The notes: a model not told the origin generated them from the letters alone. Shown: positions 1 to 13,317, counted from the first letter of the stretch. The stretch is DNA of 64,000 bases from Candidatus Chlorohelix allophototropha (GCF_030389965.1 NZ_CP128399.1:1302001-1366000), one strand, 5' to 3'. Program-made: numbers and translations.

Positions 1-219
1 ACGAATATTCGCTGTTAAATTTGCTGGTAACTGGCTACAAACTGTCATTCTTTTGTAAGTTCCGATACGGGTTTCTATTTCCTATAGCCCCGTTTATCTA
101 AACGTCAAGGTTAGTAACGCCCTTCTCTAAATGAGTAAAGGATGAATTGACTGTTTACAATAGTCGGAAACCATGATAAAAAGCACAAAATTGTAAGAGA
201 TGACCACCTTGCGTGGGCG

Positions 220-228
220 TGTTATAAT
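220..228 (+). promoter_or_regulatory. extended -10 promoter element for the TPR operon
   Basis: The sequence TGTTATAAT is an extended -10 element (TG, one base, TATAAT). It lies about 60 bases before the TTG start at 291. No good -35 is seen at 16-17 bases spacing, which is usual for extended -10 promoters. The preceding 219 bases hold no gene I can support. Confidence 0.5.
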
Positions 229-290
229 GTAAAATGACATGACATAACATGTGTTTGCCATTAGCTGCAAATTCCGAAAGGTGGAAATCA

Positions 291-1490
291 TTGACTACCG
301 GCAATTCCTCCAAGCAACTGCAAGAAGGCATCCAGAAGGTTAAAGATGGAAGCCTCGAAGAGGCTTATAACATTTTCAGAAAATTAACCGACAAGGACCC
401 CAACAACGAGTTTGCGTGGATATGGCTTGCTACTACCTCTACCAATCCGGCAGAGAAACGCAGCGCACTCGGACATGCTCTAGATATTAATCCGAATAGC
501 AGCCACGCCAAAGATGCTTTGCGCGAACTCGATATGAAAATGCGTTCAGCGCAAACTGTCGAAACCCCATATGCCCTCCCCCCATTGCCGGATAACCCGC
601 CAATCGGTATCCCTCCCGAAAATGATGACCCGCTGGCAACTTTAAGGGCAACTCCCGGCAGCAATAAAAATAAGAAACAAAAGAAAACTGCTACCCCTAA
701 AGTGAGTGGTAGGCAGCCCGGCAGGAGTGGTTCTCGCCGCTTCAGACTGGCAGTATTCGCTATCGCGGTTGCTATTTTGGTGCTGTCGATTGCTTTTGTG
801 GTCACGCGCAACCCGCAAACTACTGAGACGGTTGCCACTGACGAGACCGCTACTCCTACAGCATCGGCAACCACAACCGTTGCCACGGTAACTACCACTG
901 TACCAACTGAAACCACTGCGGTAGTAACCACTAACGCCCCAATTGAAACTGCTGCCACCACTACCCAAGCGGCTGTTCAAGCAACTACCGTTGTGGCAGG
1001 GCAAGCGGGTACAAGTGGGACAACCGCCGACCGAATTGATAAATTGGTGCTGGACAGTCGGAAAAGCGCGGATGCAGGTGATTTTAAAGCAGCAATTGCT
1101 TCTCTTAACGAGGCGCTAGGCATAGACCCGCGCAATATTCCGGCTAATTTTGAGCTTGGGTTAACCTATATGCGCGCCCCCGATGACCAATCGGTAGGTG
1201 GTGGCAATCGCTTTGAAGCAGCCACACAAGCTTTTAAACGTGTAACCGAACAAGCCCCGACTTGGGCAGGGGGCTGGGCTAGATACGGCGAGGCGCTTTC
1301 CGCACGTGGCGATGTGCCAGGGGCAATCAAGGCATTTGCACGCAGCCTTGAGCTTGACCCAAATGGATCTGAAAGATGGCTTGCGCTGGCAGTATTGTAT
1401 GAGCGCAATAACCAACAAGTTGAGGCAGGCTATGCCCGGCAGCGAGCGCAAGGCATCAATGCCACGCCTCCGCCGGGTGCGCCACGCTAA
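291..1490 (+). CDS. TPR protein with a single membrane span
   Basis: This encodes about 399 residues. An N-terminal TPR-like helical region (about residues 5-85) is followed by a basic linker, one hydrophobic span near residues 152-172, a Thr/Ala-rich spacer of about 70 residues and C-terminal TPR repeats (about 245-385). The likely topology is an inner TPR module, one membrane crossing and an outer TPR module. I chose the TTG at 291 over the ATG at 249 because AAAGGTGG at 278-285 sits five bases before it, and because the protein then aligns with its downstream paralogue from the start. The function is unknown; TPRs suggest protein-protein contacts. It is probably the first gene of an operon with the next two genes. 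Confidence 0.8.
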   Translation: MTTGNSSKQLQEGIQKVKDGSLEEAYNIFRKLTDKDPNNEFAWIWLATTSTNPAEKRSALGHALDINPNSSHAKDALRELDMKMRSAQTVETPYALPPLPDNPPIGIPPENDDPLATLRATPGSNKNKKQKKTATPKVSGRQPGRSGSRRFRLAVFAIAVAILVLSIAFVVTRNPQTTETVATDETATPTASATTTVATVTTTVPTETTAVVTTNAPIETAATTTQAAVQATTVVAGQAGTSGTTADRIDKLVLDSRKSADAGDFKAAIASLNEALGIDPRNIPANFELGLTYMRAPDDQSVGGGNRFEAATQAFKRVTEQAPTWAGGWARYGEALSARGDVPGAIKAFARSLELDPNGSERWLALAVLYERNNQQVEAGYARQRAQGINATPPPGAPR

Positions 1491-1570
1491 ATGTGTTTTT
1501 AGGCGCAGATTCTTATAACTTTATCAATTAATTTTCTCCGACAACCCGACAATCGAGGAGAAACACATAA

Positions 1571-2320
1571 ATGAATTTGAACACACAAGCTGAGCTTGAG
1601 AGCCGTTTCAAGCAGGGTGTTGACCTTGCAAAAAATGGCAATCAAGGCGAAGCTTATCGCATTTTCGTTGAAATTACCAAGCTACATCCTACCAACGAAC
1701 AGGCTTTGATATGGCGTGCTGCCGTTAGCGCCAACCCGGCTGAAACCCTAGCTTGTCTGGAACTGGTGCTGAAAATCAACCCGAACAACGAGCGCGCCAT
1801 AGCCGGACTGGAATGGGCAAAGCAGCGGATGAAAGCTGCAACATCTACTCCTGAAAATCCGGTAGTAGAACCCAATATAAAGCCTACAAATGTACAAAAC
1901 GAAACAAAAGCCGCCGACATTCCGTACAAAAGAAGTAGGTTTCAAAAGCAACAGGTAAAATTCATAACTCCTGAACCTGTATCCATTGAACGGGAAGTCA
2001 GGAAGGTTATGAACCAACCTGAGAAGAAGAGTAAACGCGCCTCGTCTACTAAAAAAAGAGTAGAAAGCGAGGTATTGCAAGCAGCGGTTCCAAGAATAGC
2101 GCTGACCATTTCAGAAAAGGTCAGATGGAATGCACAACGTACCGCAAGCAGTTTTAACGATACGCGTTTAGCTCTGAGGTGGTCTTTATTACTCTTCCTG
2201 ATGGCAGTATGTCTGGTATTAGCCGGGTTTGCGCTCGCTCAACTTGCCACGAGTTTGGGCGTTGCGGCACTTGCAATAACTTTACTTGGCGTTTACCTGC
2301 TTAGCCGATCAGATTATTGA
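1571..2320 (+). CDS. TPR-domain membrane protein, paralogue of the preceding gene
   Basis: This 249-residue protein starts with a TPR-like module (about residues 1-90) clearly related to that of the previous gene. Both contain the pattern EAYxIF, a PTNE/PNNE turn, NPAE and a following INPN. After a charged Lys/Glu-rich linker, the C-terminus has two hydrophobic helices (about 205-247) that would form a hairpin in the membrane. An ATG at 1571 is preceded by GAGGAG. The next gene begins at or just after its stop codon, so translation is probably coupled. The specific function is not recognised; it may be an accessory of the UPF0182 protein downstream. Confidence 0.8.
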   Translation: MNLNTQAELESRFKQGVDLAKNGNQGEAYRIFVEITKLHPTNEQALIWRAAVSANPAETLACLELVLKINPNNERAIAGLEWAKQRMKAATSTPENPVVEPNIKPTNVQNETKAADIPYKRSRFQKQQVKFITPEPVSIEREVRKVMNQPEKKSKRASSTKKRVESEVLQAAVPRIALTISEKVRWNAQRTASSFNDTRLALRWSLLLFLMAVCLVLAGFALAQLATSLGVAALAITLLGVYLLSRSDY

Positions 2321-2346
2321 AAAGTAGAGAGAAGAGAAAAGCATCT

Positions 2347-5300
2347 ATGTTTAAAGAGCTAAGAAAGCTTTTTACCGCACCCTTTGGCGGCACAGGTTAT
2401 AGGGTGAGCGGTACCGGTGGGGGTGGCGGAGGCGACGACTCCGATAAAGACCCCAAACGCGACAAACCCTCCGATGATGACAGCCCAAAATCTAAAGACC
2501 CCTTTGAAAATTTTGATTTCACCCAATTTCGTTCCCGCCGTTCAGGACCACCACCACGCAACCCCGATGATAACCCCCGCGGACGGCAACCTTTCGGCAA
2601 TTTTGATTTTAGCCAGTTCGGCGGCGGCAGAGGTAATATCCCGCAGGTGCAATTCAATATGCCGCGCCCTAGTCGGGGAGCAATAATCGGAATTATCGTT
2701 GCCGTAGTGGTAGTGGTATTTGCGATATTATTGCCCGGCTTGTTGGGATTCTGGGCAGACATCATGTGGTTTCAGGAAATCGGTCAACAGAGCGTGTACT
2801 GGACCGGAATTATTGCCAGAATTGGCGCATTCGCAGTAGCGGCGGTGGTCGCATTTATCGTCATAATGTTGAACGTATGGGTAGCGCGCCGTATCGGACC
2901 ACGCGGACCGGTAATTGATGCCGCACCTGATAACCCGCTTACTGCCCTGTTAGGTGGCAGCGTGCGCCTGTTGAATATTCTATTTGTGGTAGCTGCGATT
3001 ATCGTTAGTTTGGTAATGGCAGGCGCTTTTTCCAGCAATTGGCAGGTAATCTTAACCTATCTAAACGCAGCAAGCTGGACTGATACCGAGAAAATATTTA
3101 ATCAAACCGCCGGTTTTTATGTATTTGATCTACCCTTCTATAGTTTCGTACAAGGCTGGTTAATCGGATTGGGGGTAGTGTCGGTAATAGCAGCGGCGTT
3201 GGTGTACGGCTTGAACTTTGCCCTATCAGGGCGCACCATTAGCCTGACTACTGGCATAAAATCTCATGTTTCAGTGCTTGGCGCATTTTTGTTGGCGCTT
3301 TTCGCATGGGGTTACCAAATCGCAAACAGCAATTTGGTATATTCACCGCGTGGCGTAACACCGGGCGCAAGTGCAACCGATGTGGAATCGCAATTTCCAG
3401 CCAACAATATTCTTTCAATAATTGTGCTGGCAGCGGCGGTTTTATTGCTTGCCAATATTTTCGTGCGAAACGAACGGCTTGGTACTACGCTCCTGATAGG
3501 AGCAGCCGGCGTATGGTTGGGCGCTACCATCCTGATAGGCGGGGTGTTCCCCTCCCTTTACCAGAACTTCAGCGTGAAACCCAACGAAATTACCAAAGAA
3601 TCAAAATATATCAGCAACACAATCGAACAGACTCGCAAAGCTTTCGGTTTGGACAAGTTGGAACGAATTCCTTTCCAAGGTACAGTAGCGTTAACTCAGC
3701 AAGATGTACAGCAAAATCCTTTAGTGGTGGATAATATCCGGTTGTGGGATTACGACAAGGTACGCGCGGTGTATGACCAACGCGAAACTTTACGTCGTTA
3801 CTACAATTTTGAGGATGTTGACATTGATCGTTACCCGCTGCGAAACGGTAATCTAACCCAAGTGATGATTAGCGCCCGCGAGTTGCGTATCAGCAATCTG
3901 GATGCAAACGCACAGACTTGGCAAAGCCAGCATGTGCAATACACTCACGGATACGGCTTCCAAGCCAGCCCGGTTAACCAGTTTGACTCACAGGGACAAC
4001 CAGTCAATTTGATTACCCAGAGCTTCCCTATCAGTAGCACCGGTGTGTTAAAGATGGATCAACCGCGAATCTATTACGGTAGTTCTTACAATAACCGCAC
4101 CGATTACGCGATTGTCGGCACTAAGCTGCCTGAAATTGATTATCCTTTCACCGAAGCGATACCCGGTAAAACGGCTGGGCAAAGCGGAGATAACGCCACT
4201 TACGCCTACGCAGGACAAGGTGGTATCAAACTGGATAACTTCTTTGTGAAACTGGCGTTTTCCGCTAAATTGGGCGATTTCAACCTGTTAATCAGCGACT
4301 CGGTTGGCGATAATAGCAAATTGCTAATCAACCGCAACGTCACAGACAGGATTCGGCTGGTAGCGCCTTTCCTGCGATTGGACTCGGATCCATATCTCGT
4401 GGTGAGCGGTGGGCGTATGTACTGGATAGTAGATGCCTATACCTCAACCCAACGTTACCCACACGCAGGTTATCTGGATAGCGCCAAAACCGTTAACTAC
4501 ATTCGTAATTCGGTCAAAATCGTAACAGATGCGTATGACGGCACAATGTCCTTCTACATCGTGGACGATACTGATCCGTTGGTTAAAACATGGGCGAATA
4601 TTTATCCTACACTGTTCAAGCCTTCCAGCAGTATCCCGGCAGACATAAAAGCACACTTCCGCTATCCGGAAGATTTATTCCGATGGCAAAGTCTGTTGTA
4701 CCTCACTTACCATGTGGATGACCCAACTGCTTATTATACCCGTAGCGATCAGTGGCAGTTGCCGCAAGACCCTCGCCCGGATCAGGCGGGTCAGGCGCTT
4801 CCGGCTACCTATCTGGTAACTCAATTACCGGGAGGACAAACCAAACCAGAATTTGTGTTGATCCAACCATTTGAGCCGCAAGGCAAACGCAATATGGTTG
4901 CGTGGATGGCTGCTCGGATGGATGGAGAAAATTATGGCAAGTTGGTTATTTATGACTTCCCCGGTTCGGTGAACGTCAACGGTCCAACACAGTTCTTCTC
5001 AACACTCTCGAATGATCAAGAGTTCTCACGTTATCGCAACCTGTTAAATCAGGGCGGTTCAAAATTCGAGGCAGGTCCTATCATCATCATTCCGATTGAT
5101 AAATCGGTGCTATACGTATTGCCATATTATTTGAGCAATAGTAGCAACCCGATTCCACAACTTAATACGGTGGTGGTAGGCACTTCGGATAATCGGATAG
5201 CAACTGGGAATAACCTGACGGAAGCGCTTACAAAGGTCTTCCAAGCGCAACCTAACCCTGCGCCCGGTGATACTACCAGCGGCGGTACACAGCCAACCCC

Positions 5301-5529
5301 CGGTACAACTACAACACCGGTGGTAACTGTGCCTGTCGGTACTCCTGCACCGGGTGGTGTCACTCCAGAGCCGGCTTCGGTAGCCGAGTATATTCTTTCT
5401 AGCCAAGCTCACTTGAAAAAGGCTGATACGGCGCGGCTAGGTGGCGACCTTACCACTTACCAGAAAGAACTGAGTCTTGCTCAGCAAGATTTGGACAAAC
5501 TCCAGAAACTACTCGGCTTAAGCAAGTAG
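2347..5529 (+). CDS. UPF0182 family large membrane protein
   Basis: This roughly 1060-residue protein has the layout of the UPF0182 (DUF995-like) family. An acidic, Gly/Pro-rich cytoplasmic N-terminus (about 110 residues) contains repeated DF-rich pieces such as FENFDFTQF. About seven or eight membrane helices follow up to residue 400. A large extracytoplasmic domain comes next, then a Pro/Thr-rich linker and a short C-terminal coiled-coil-like helix. I prefer the ATG at 2347, which has a purine-rich upstream stretch. A TTG at 2317 overlapping the previous stop is the alternative and adds 10 residues. The biochemical role of the family is unknown. The length exceeds the usual 900-1000 residues because of the N-terminal extension and C-terminal tail. 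Confidence 0.9.
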   Translation: MFKELRKLFTAPFGGTGYRVSGTGGGGGGDDSDKDPKRDKPSDDDSPKSKDPFENFDFTQFRSRRSGPPPRNPDDNPRGRQPFGNFDFSQFGGGRGNIPQVQFNMPRPSRGAIIGIIVAVVVVVFAILLPGLLGFWADIMWFQEIGQQSVYWTGIIARIGAFAVAAVVAFIVIMLNVWVARRIGPRGPVIDAAPDNPLTALLGGSVRLLNILFVVAAIIVSLVMAGAFSSNWQVILTYLNAASWTDTEKIFNQTAGFYVFDLPFYSFVQGWLIGLGVVSVIAAALVYGLNFALSGRTISLTTGIKSHVSVLGAFLLALFAWGYQIANSNLVYSPRGVTPGASATDVESQFPANNILSIIVLAAAVLLLANIFVRNERLGTTLLIGAAGVWLGATILIGGVFPSLYQNFSVKPNEITKESKYISNTIEQTRKAFGLDKLERIPFQGTVALTQQDVQQNPLVVDNIRLWDYDKVRAVYDQRETLRRYYNFEDVDIDRYPLRNGNLTQVMISARELRISNLDANAQTWQSQHVQYTHGYGFQASPVNQFDSQGQPVNLITQSFPISSTGVLKMDQPRIYYGSSYNNRTDYAIVGTKLPEIDYPFTEAIPGKTAGQSGDNATYAYAGQGGIKLDNFFVKLAFSAKLGDFNLLISDSVGDNSKLLINRNVTDRIRLVAPFLRLDSDPYLVVSGGRMYWIVDAYTSTQRYPHAGYLDSAKTVNYIRNSVKIVTDAYDGTMSFYIVDDTDPLVKTWANIYPTLFKPSSSIPADIKAHFRYPEDLFRWQSLLYLTYHVDDPTAYYTRSDQWQLPQDPRPDQAGQALPATYLVTQLPGGQTKPEFVLIQPFEPQGKRNMVAWMAARMDGENYGKLVIYDFPGSVNVNGPTQFFSTLSNDQEFSRYRNLLNQGGSKFEAGPIIIIPIDKSVLYVLPYYLSNSSNPIPQLNTVVVGTSDNRIATGNNLTEALTKVFQAQPNPAPGDTTSGGTQPTPGTTTTPVVTVPVGTPAPGGVTPEPASVAEYILSSQAHLKKADTARLGGDLTTYQKELSLAQQDLDKLQKLLGLSK

Positions 5530-5546
5530 AATCGGTATCAAATAAT

Positions 5547-5584
5547 GGCTCTCTTCTCGTTTTGAACGAGGGGAGAGCCTTTTT
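5547..5584 (+). terminator. intrinsic terminator after the UPF0182 gene
   Basis: A strong hairpin pairs GGCTCTC with GAGAGCC and, further in, CTCGTT with AACGAG. It is followed directly by TTTTT. It begins 18 bases past the stop codon at 5529, so it ends the TPR-UPF0182 operon before the rRNA promoter. Confidence 0.9.
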
Positions 5585-5694
5585 AATTGGGTATTTCCGA
5601 AGCGGGGGTAGTGGAATAAGCGGAGGGCTGAATAGATAGAAGTAGGCATTTTCTACTAAGTCAAAACCCTCCTAGAAAATGACCCTAAAAAGGC

Positions 5695-5723
5695 TTGACA
5701 AAGAGAGGGCGCGGTGGTATATT
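5695..5723 (+). promoter_or_regulatory. rRNA operon promoter
   Basis: TTGACA at 5695-5700 and TATATT at 5718-5723 are separated by exactly 17 bases. This is a near-consensus housekeeping promoter. Transcription would start near 5730, giving a leader of about 290 bases before 16S. Confidence 0.85.
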
Positions 5724-5729
5724 ATCCAA

Positions 5730-6021
5730 GCACTCCGAACAGGGGTACAAAACAAGCTCACAGAGATACACCAGAGGGAAACAACTTCCCAAAGCCCCAA
5801 CCCAAAAACATAAGGTTGAGGAGCGTTGAAAGAAACGCTGGTATTTATGTCGGACGCAACTCGCAGGAAACAAAGGCTGGATAAGGCTTTGAGGAGAGCG
5901 GGCGTGAAGGTGGTACGTTAATAATCGAAGAGTGATAGAGAACATATTCAAGCAAGGTTTTTTTAGCTCTGTCAATTCGCCTTTTGAGCTTCGGGACCGC
6001 AAGGTAACGAGGTAAAAAGAA
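5730..6021 (+). other. rRNA operon leader
   Basis: This is the transcribed leader between the promoter and 16S. It holds a small hairpin (AGCGTT at 5822-5827 with AACGCT at 5834-5839), which could act as a boxB-like element. A boxA-like AGCTCTGTCAAT lies at 5965-5976. The left arm of the 16S processing stem is at 5918-5943. The antitermination reading is inference; the pairings are visible in the sequence. No coding gene is supported here. Confidence 0.6.
5918..5943 (+). repeat. left arm of the 16S processing stem
   Basis: These 26 bases are complementary to 7721-7746 in the 16S-23S spacer. Eighteen pairs are contiguous Watson-Crick and the outer part adds pairs with two G-U wobbles. The two arms enclose the whole 16S gene, as expected for an RNase III processing stem. 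Confidence 0.8.
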
Positions 6022-7500
<1,479 letters not shown>

Positions 7501-7867
7501 TAGGGATTAGAGCTGATCTCACGATCAGTTATCCCAGGTCAATATCGTAACCGGTGAAGGTAACGAGGTTGTCAGAGTAAGTGCGAAAGTAGGCATAGCC
7601 GAAAAGTAGCCTCAACTCGGATTTCTTTACTGGAGGAAACGAAAACCTGTACGGTTCTAAAAGAACCAATGAAAAGAGCGGTGGGTTGTAACAGGGCATA
7701 AAACAGAACCTGCAAAGAAGGTTCTCTATCACTCTTCGGTTGTTAAAATAACTACCGAACAAGCACATTAAAAAGCGAATAGAGGATTTGAGGTCCAAAG
7801 AAATAAAGAAAATTGTAAGAGTAACCTGTAAAAGTGTCTCGGAATAAGCGAGGGACTTAACGGGGGA
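7501..7867 (+). other. 16S-23S internal transcribed spacer without tRNA genes
   Basis: This spacer is about 367 bases long. I looked for tRNA-Ile and tRNA-Ala signatures (acceptor stem, GTTCGAATC-type T arm) and found none. It carries the right arm of the 16S stem (7721-7746), the left arm of the 23S stem (7833-7871), and a 13-base copy (7557-7569) of a sequence that also lies just before 16S (6001-6013). Confidence 0.85.
7721..7746 (+). repeat. right arm of the 16S processing stem
   Basis: This is complementary to the leader arm at 5918-5943. Its core GTTCTCTATCACTCTTCG pairs perfectly. It lies about 220 bases past the mature 16S 3' end. Confidence 0.8.

Positions 7868-7871
<4 letters not shown>
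7833..7871 (+). repeat. left arm of the 23S processing stem
   Basis: This arm pairs with 10743-10784. The blocks AGTGTCTC, TAAGCGA, GACTTAAC and GGGGAGTTA each find an exact complement in the same order, with small internal loops and one G-U pair. Together they bring the 23S ends together for RNase III cleavage. Confidence 0.85.
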
Positions 7872-10742
<2,871 letters not shown>

Positions 10743-10748
<6 letters not shown>

Positions 10749-10784
10749 CCCTGTTAAGTCTATCGCTTAATTATGGGAGACACT
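10743..10784 (+). repeat. right arm of the 23S processing stem
   Basis: This is complementary to 7833-7871 in four blocks, beginning TAACTCCCC and ending GAGACACT. It marks the 3' side of the 23S precursor. Confidence 0.85.
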
Positions 10785-10925
10785 AGAGTAAAGGGTTACT
10801 CGCTCGTATTGAATGAAGTAAGTTAAAACGCAATAGAATGAAACAATTTTCTTTGAAAAGCTTTGGATTGATGAAACTCTATTCGACAGAGGGGTTGTGC
10901 CTCTCTACCAATTTAGAAAACGAAA

Positions 10926-11043
10926 AAGCCGTGGCAAGAGCGTGGTGGACCCACCTAGCTCCATCCCGAACCTAGAAGTGAAACGCCTCAGCACCGAAAA
11001 TAGTCCTACCGCAGGGTAGTGCCAAGATAGGTCGCTGCGGCTT
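10926..11043 (+). rRNA. rrf: 5S ribosomal RNA
   Basis: The 118-base gene contains the 5S signatures GGTGGACCCACCTAGCTCC, CCGAACCTAGAAGTGAAACGCC and a terminal stem between AAGCC and GGCTT. It lies about 140 bases after 23S with no tRNA between. The paired ends extend beyond the mature gene into a 15-base perfect inverted repeat. Confidence 0.95.
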
Positions 11044-11052
11044 TTTCGTTTT
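11038..11052 (+). terminator. extended 5S stem, probable rRNA operon terminator
   Basis: CGGCTTTTTCGTTTT at 11038-11052 is the exact complement of 10917-10931. The stem ends in T-rich sequence. I see no separate terminator hairpin between here and the next gene, so the closed 5S stem may serve both for processing and for termination. Confidence 0.5.
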
Positions 11053-11128
11053 ATACCCTCTAATCTAAAGCTGCCTGATAGTTAAATTTGCCTATGTAGT
11101 TTCAAGCGGAAAGTAGTATAATCTAGCC

Positions 11129-11137
11129 TGTTATACT
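11129..11137 (+). promoter_or_regulatory. extended -10 promoter element for the HAD gene
   Basis: TGTTATACT matches the TGnTATAMT extended -10 form seen at several other genes in this window. It lies 42 bases before the proposed TTG start. A second TATAAT at 11117-11122 is also possible. Confidence 0.5.
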
Positions 11138-11178
11138 AGTTCATTTTTGTAGCAAATTTATAAGTGAGGGAATTATCT

Positions 11179-11856
11179 TTGTCTGAACAGAACCTATACG
11201 CGGTAATCTGGGATGTGGATGGTACGCTGGTAGATACCGGAGAGCTTCATTTCCAAGCCTGGGTGCAACTGGCACAGGACTTGAAGATGCCCTTTACCCG
11301 CGATGATTTTACCGCTACCTTCGGCAGACGCAACCCTGAGATTATCGGCGCACTTTTCCCCGGACATACTCCCGAAGAAATTGCACAATTGGGCGAGCAA
11401 AAAGAGCTTTACTATCGAGCAGAAGCGCGTCACGGGATTGATTTATTGCCCGGTGTGCGCGAATTGTTGGATGGATTGAAAGCTGCCGGCTATAAACAGG
11501 CGCTTGGCAGTAGCGCACCCCATAAAAACCTCGAGATGATTACCGAAATTACCGAAAGCCTACCGTATTTTCAGGCTATTGTCGGTATGGAGGACACTAA
11601 ACGAGGTAAACCCGACCCAGAAGTCTTTCTGGTAGCAGCACAACGAATGGGAGTCCCTCCCCAGAACTGTTTGGTTATGGAAGATGCGGTAGCTGGCATC
11701 GAAGCGGCGACAGCCGGGGGTATGAAAAGCATTGCTATCACCTTTGTAGGACATCACAGCGAAGATAGTTTACGGGCAGCAGGTGCGAACCTAGTAGTGC
11801 CATCGCTGGAGGGAATTACAGTTGAGACAATAAACCGCCTTCTTTCACGAAGCTAA
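11179..11856 (+). CDS. HAD-superfamily phosphatase (beta-phosphoglucomutase-like)
   Basis: The 225-residue protein has all HAD motifs. Motif I is DVDGTLVDT near the N-terminus (nucleophile and acid/base Asp). Motif II is the Ser in LGSSAPHKN. Motif III is the Lys of RGKPDPEVF. Motif IV acids lie in MEDAVAGIEAA. A helical cap between motifs I and II makes it subclass IA, closest to beta-phosphoglucomutase and phosphoglycolate phosphatase-like enzymes. The substrate cannot be told from sequence. I chose the TTG at 11179 because GTGAGGG at 11164-11170 is a good ribosome site for it; a GTG at 11164 has none. Confidence 0.88.
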   Translation: MSEQNLYAVIWDVDGTLVDTGELHFQAWVQLAQDLKMPFTRDDFTATFGRRNPEIIGALFPGHTPEEIAQLGEQKELYYRAEARHGIDLLPGVRELLDGLKAAGYKQALGSSAPHKNLEMITEITESLPYFQAIVGMEDTKRGKPDPEVFLVAAQRMGVPPQNCLVMEDAVAGIEAATAGGMKSIAITFVGHHSEDSLRAAGANLVVPSLEGITVETINRLLSRS

Positions 11857-11864
11857 GCGGTATA

Positions 11865-11894
11865 TTGCATGTGATATGTCCCTTATGTTACAAT
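11865..11894 (+). promoter_or_regulatory. argG promoter
   Basis: TTGCAT at 11865-11870 and TACAAT at 11889-11894 are 18 bases apart, with TG at 11886-11887 giving an extended -10. It is 50 bases before the argG start. Confidence 0.6.
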
Positions 11895-11945
11895 CAACCT
11901 GTTACATGACATAATTATTATTTCTGCGAGGAGAACGAGAGAACA

Positions 11946-13220
11946 ATGCAGAAGGTTGTACTGGCATATAGCGGTGGTCTTGATACCAGCGTTGCAATTA
12001 AATGGATTAAAGAAAAATATGATATGGACGTGGTTACGCTCACTGTAGATGTGGGAGCAAATGACCGCGACCTTGAATCCATCCGTAAGCGCGCCCTTGA
12101 AATCGGCGCAGTTAACGCCTTGGTACGCGATGTTAAAGAAGAATTCGTTAAATATTTCATTTGGCCCGCGCTTCAAGCAGGCGCATTGTACGAAGGCGAA
12201 TACCCGCTGGCAACCGCGTTGGCACGCCCACTAATCGCCTGGAATCTGGTACAGGTAGCACGCGAAGAAGGCGCTACTGCCGTAGCACATGGCTGTACTG
12301 GAAAAGGCAACGATCAGGTGCGCTTTGATATCTCGGTAAACGTGTTAGCGCCTGATTTGAAAATCATTGCTCCGGTGCGTGAATGGCGCATGACTCGCGA
12401 TGAAGAAATCGAGTATGCTGCTCAAAATAACATCCCCTTGCTCTCGGTCAGCCAGAAACGCTACAGCGTCGATCAAAACCTGTGGGGGCGTAGCATCGAG
12501 GCGGGACCGCTGGAAGACCCCCGCAACGAGCCATCCGAAGAAGTTTACGAGTGGACGGCAAACCCAGACAAGCAACCCGATAACGCCGAATATGTGGAAA
12601 TCCAGTTCGAGCGTGGTATTCCGGTCGCTCTAAACGGTGAGCGTATGGACGGTGTGACCCTAATTACCAAACTACATGAAATTGCCGGACGGCATGGCAT
12701 TGGGCGCATTGACCACATCGAGAACCGCCTGGTGGGTATCAAAAGTCGCGAAATTTACGAAGCGCCCGCTGCAATTGTACTGCACCGCGCCCATCGCTGG
12801 CTGGAAGACCTCACCCTAACCAAAGACTCGGCGCGTTTCAAAACCCGGGTAGCCGCCGAATACGGTGATCTGGTTTACAACGGCTTATGGTTCAGCCCCC
12901 TCCACCAAGACCTTGCCGCCTATGTAGCCAGTAGTCAACGCTATGTAAGTGGTACAGTTACGGTCAAACTGTTCAAGGGCAATGTGATAAAAGCCTCCTG
13001 TGATTCGCCTAAATCACTCTATAACTTCGCGTTGGCAACCTACGACAAAGGCGACCAGTTCAAACACGAAGCCTCTGTAGGCTTTATCAACATCTTCGGG
13101 CTATCCTTGCGCAACCAATCGCAAATCCAACTGGCAGGGCGCACTCAGGGCGAAATGCTATCGTTGGCATCACCCGATGCGATATCACCTGATGCCCCTT
13201 CTGAAGAAGTAAAGAAGTAG
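11946..13220 (+). CDS. argG: argininosuccinate synthase
   Basis: The enzyme joins citrulline and aspartate with ATP to give argininosuccinate, the penultimate arginine step. The N-terminal P-loop of the PP-type ATP pyrophosphatases is seen as YSGGLDTS (about residues 7-14). HGCTGKGNDQVRF (about 117-129) is the family's citrulline/aspartate-binding signature. At 424 residues it is slightly longer than the usual 400, with the extra residues in a Ser/Pro-rich tail. The ATG follows GAGGAG. It heads the arginine cluster and has its own promoter and terminator. Confidence 0.97.
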   Translation: MQKVVLAYSGGLDTSVAIKWIKEKYDMDVVTLTVDVGANDRDLESIRKRALEIGAVNALVRDVKEEFVKYFIWPALQAGALYEGEYPLATALARPLIAWNLVQVAREEGATAVAHGCTGKGNDQVRFDISVNVLAPDLKIIAPVREWRMTRDEEIEYAAQNNIPLLSVSQKRYSVDQNLWGRSIEAGPLEDPRNEPSEEVYEWTANPDKQPDNAEYVEIQFERGIPVALNGERMDGVTLITKLHEIAGRHGIGRIDHIENRLVGIKSREIYEAPAAIVLHRAHRWLEDLTLTKDSARFKTRVAAEYGDLVYNGLWFSPLHQDLAAYVASSQRYVSGTVTVKLFKGNVIKASCDSPKSLYNFALATYDKGDQFKHEASVGFINIFGLSLRNQSQIQLAGRTQGEMLSLASPDAISPDAPSEEVKK

Positions 13221-13230
13221 GGGATATGAC

Positions 13231-13261
13231 GCGCCGGAAGGTTAATCTTCCGGCGCTTATT
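13231..13261 (+). terminator. terminator after argG
   Basis: GCGCCGGAAG at 13231-13240 pairs perfectly with CTTCCGGCGC at 13247-13256 around a six-base loop. A T-rich tail (TTATTATTAG) follows. It separates argG from the beta-propeller gene. Confidence 0.85.
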
Positions 13262-13317
13262 ATTAGTACAAAAACGGCAAGTTTCTCGCCCATATGAAGT
13301 AAAAAAGGAGAACGGCT

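Noticed and set aside
365-1004. Minus-strand frames opposite the first TPR gene
   Set aside because: They are mirror translations of a Thr-rich coding region and show no family or ribosome site.
7501-7867. tRNA-Ile/tRNA-Ala in the rRNA spacer
   Set aside because: No acceptor-stem pair, anticodon arm or T-arm consensus is present.
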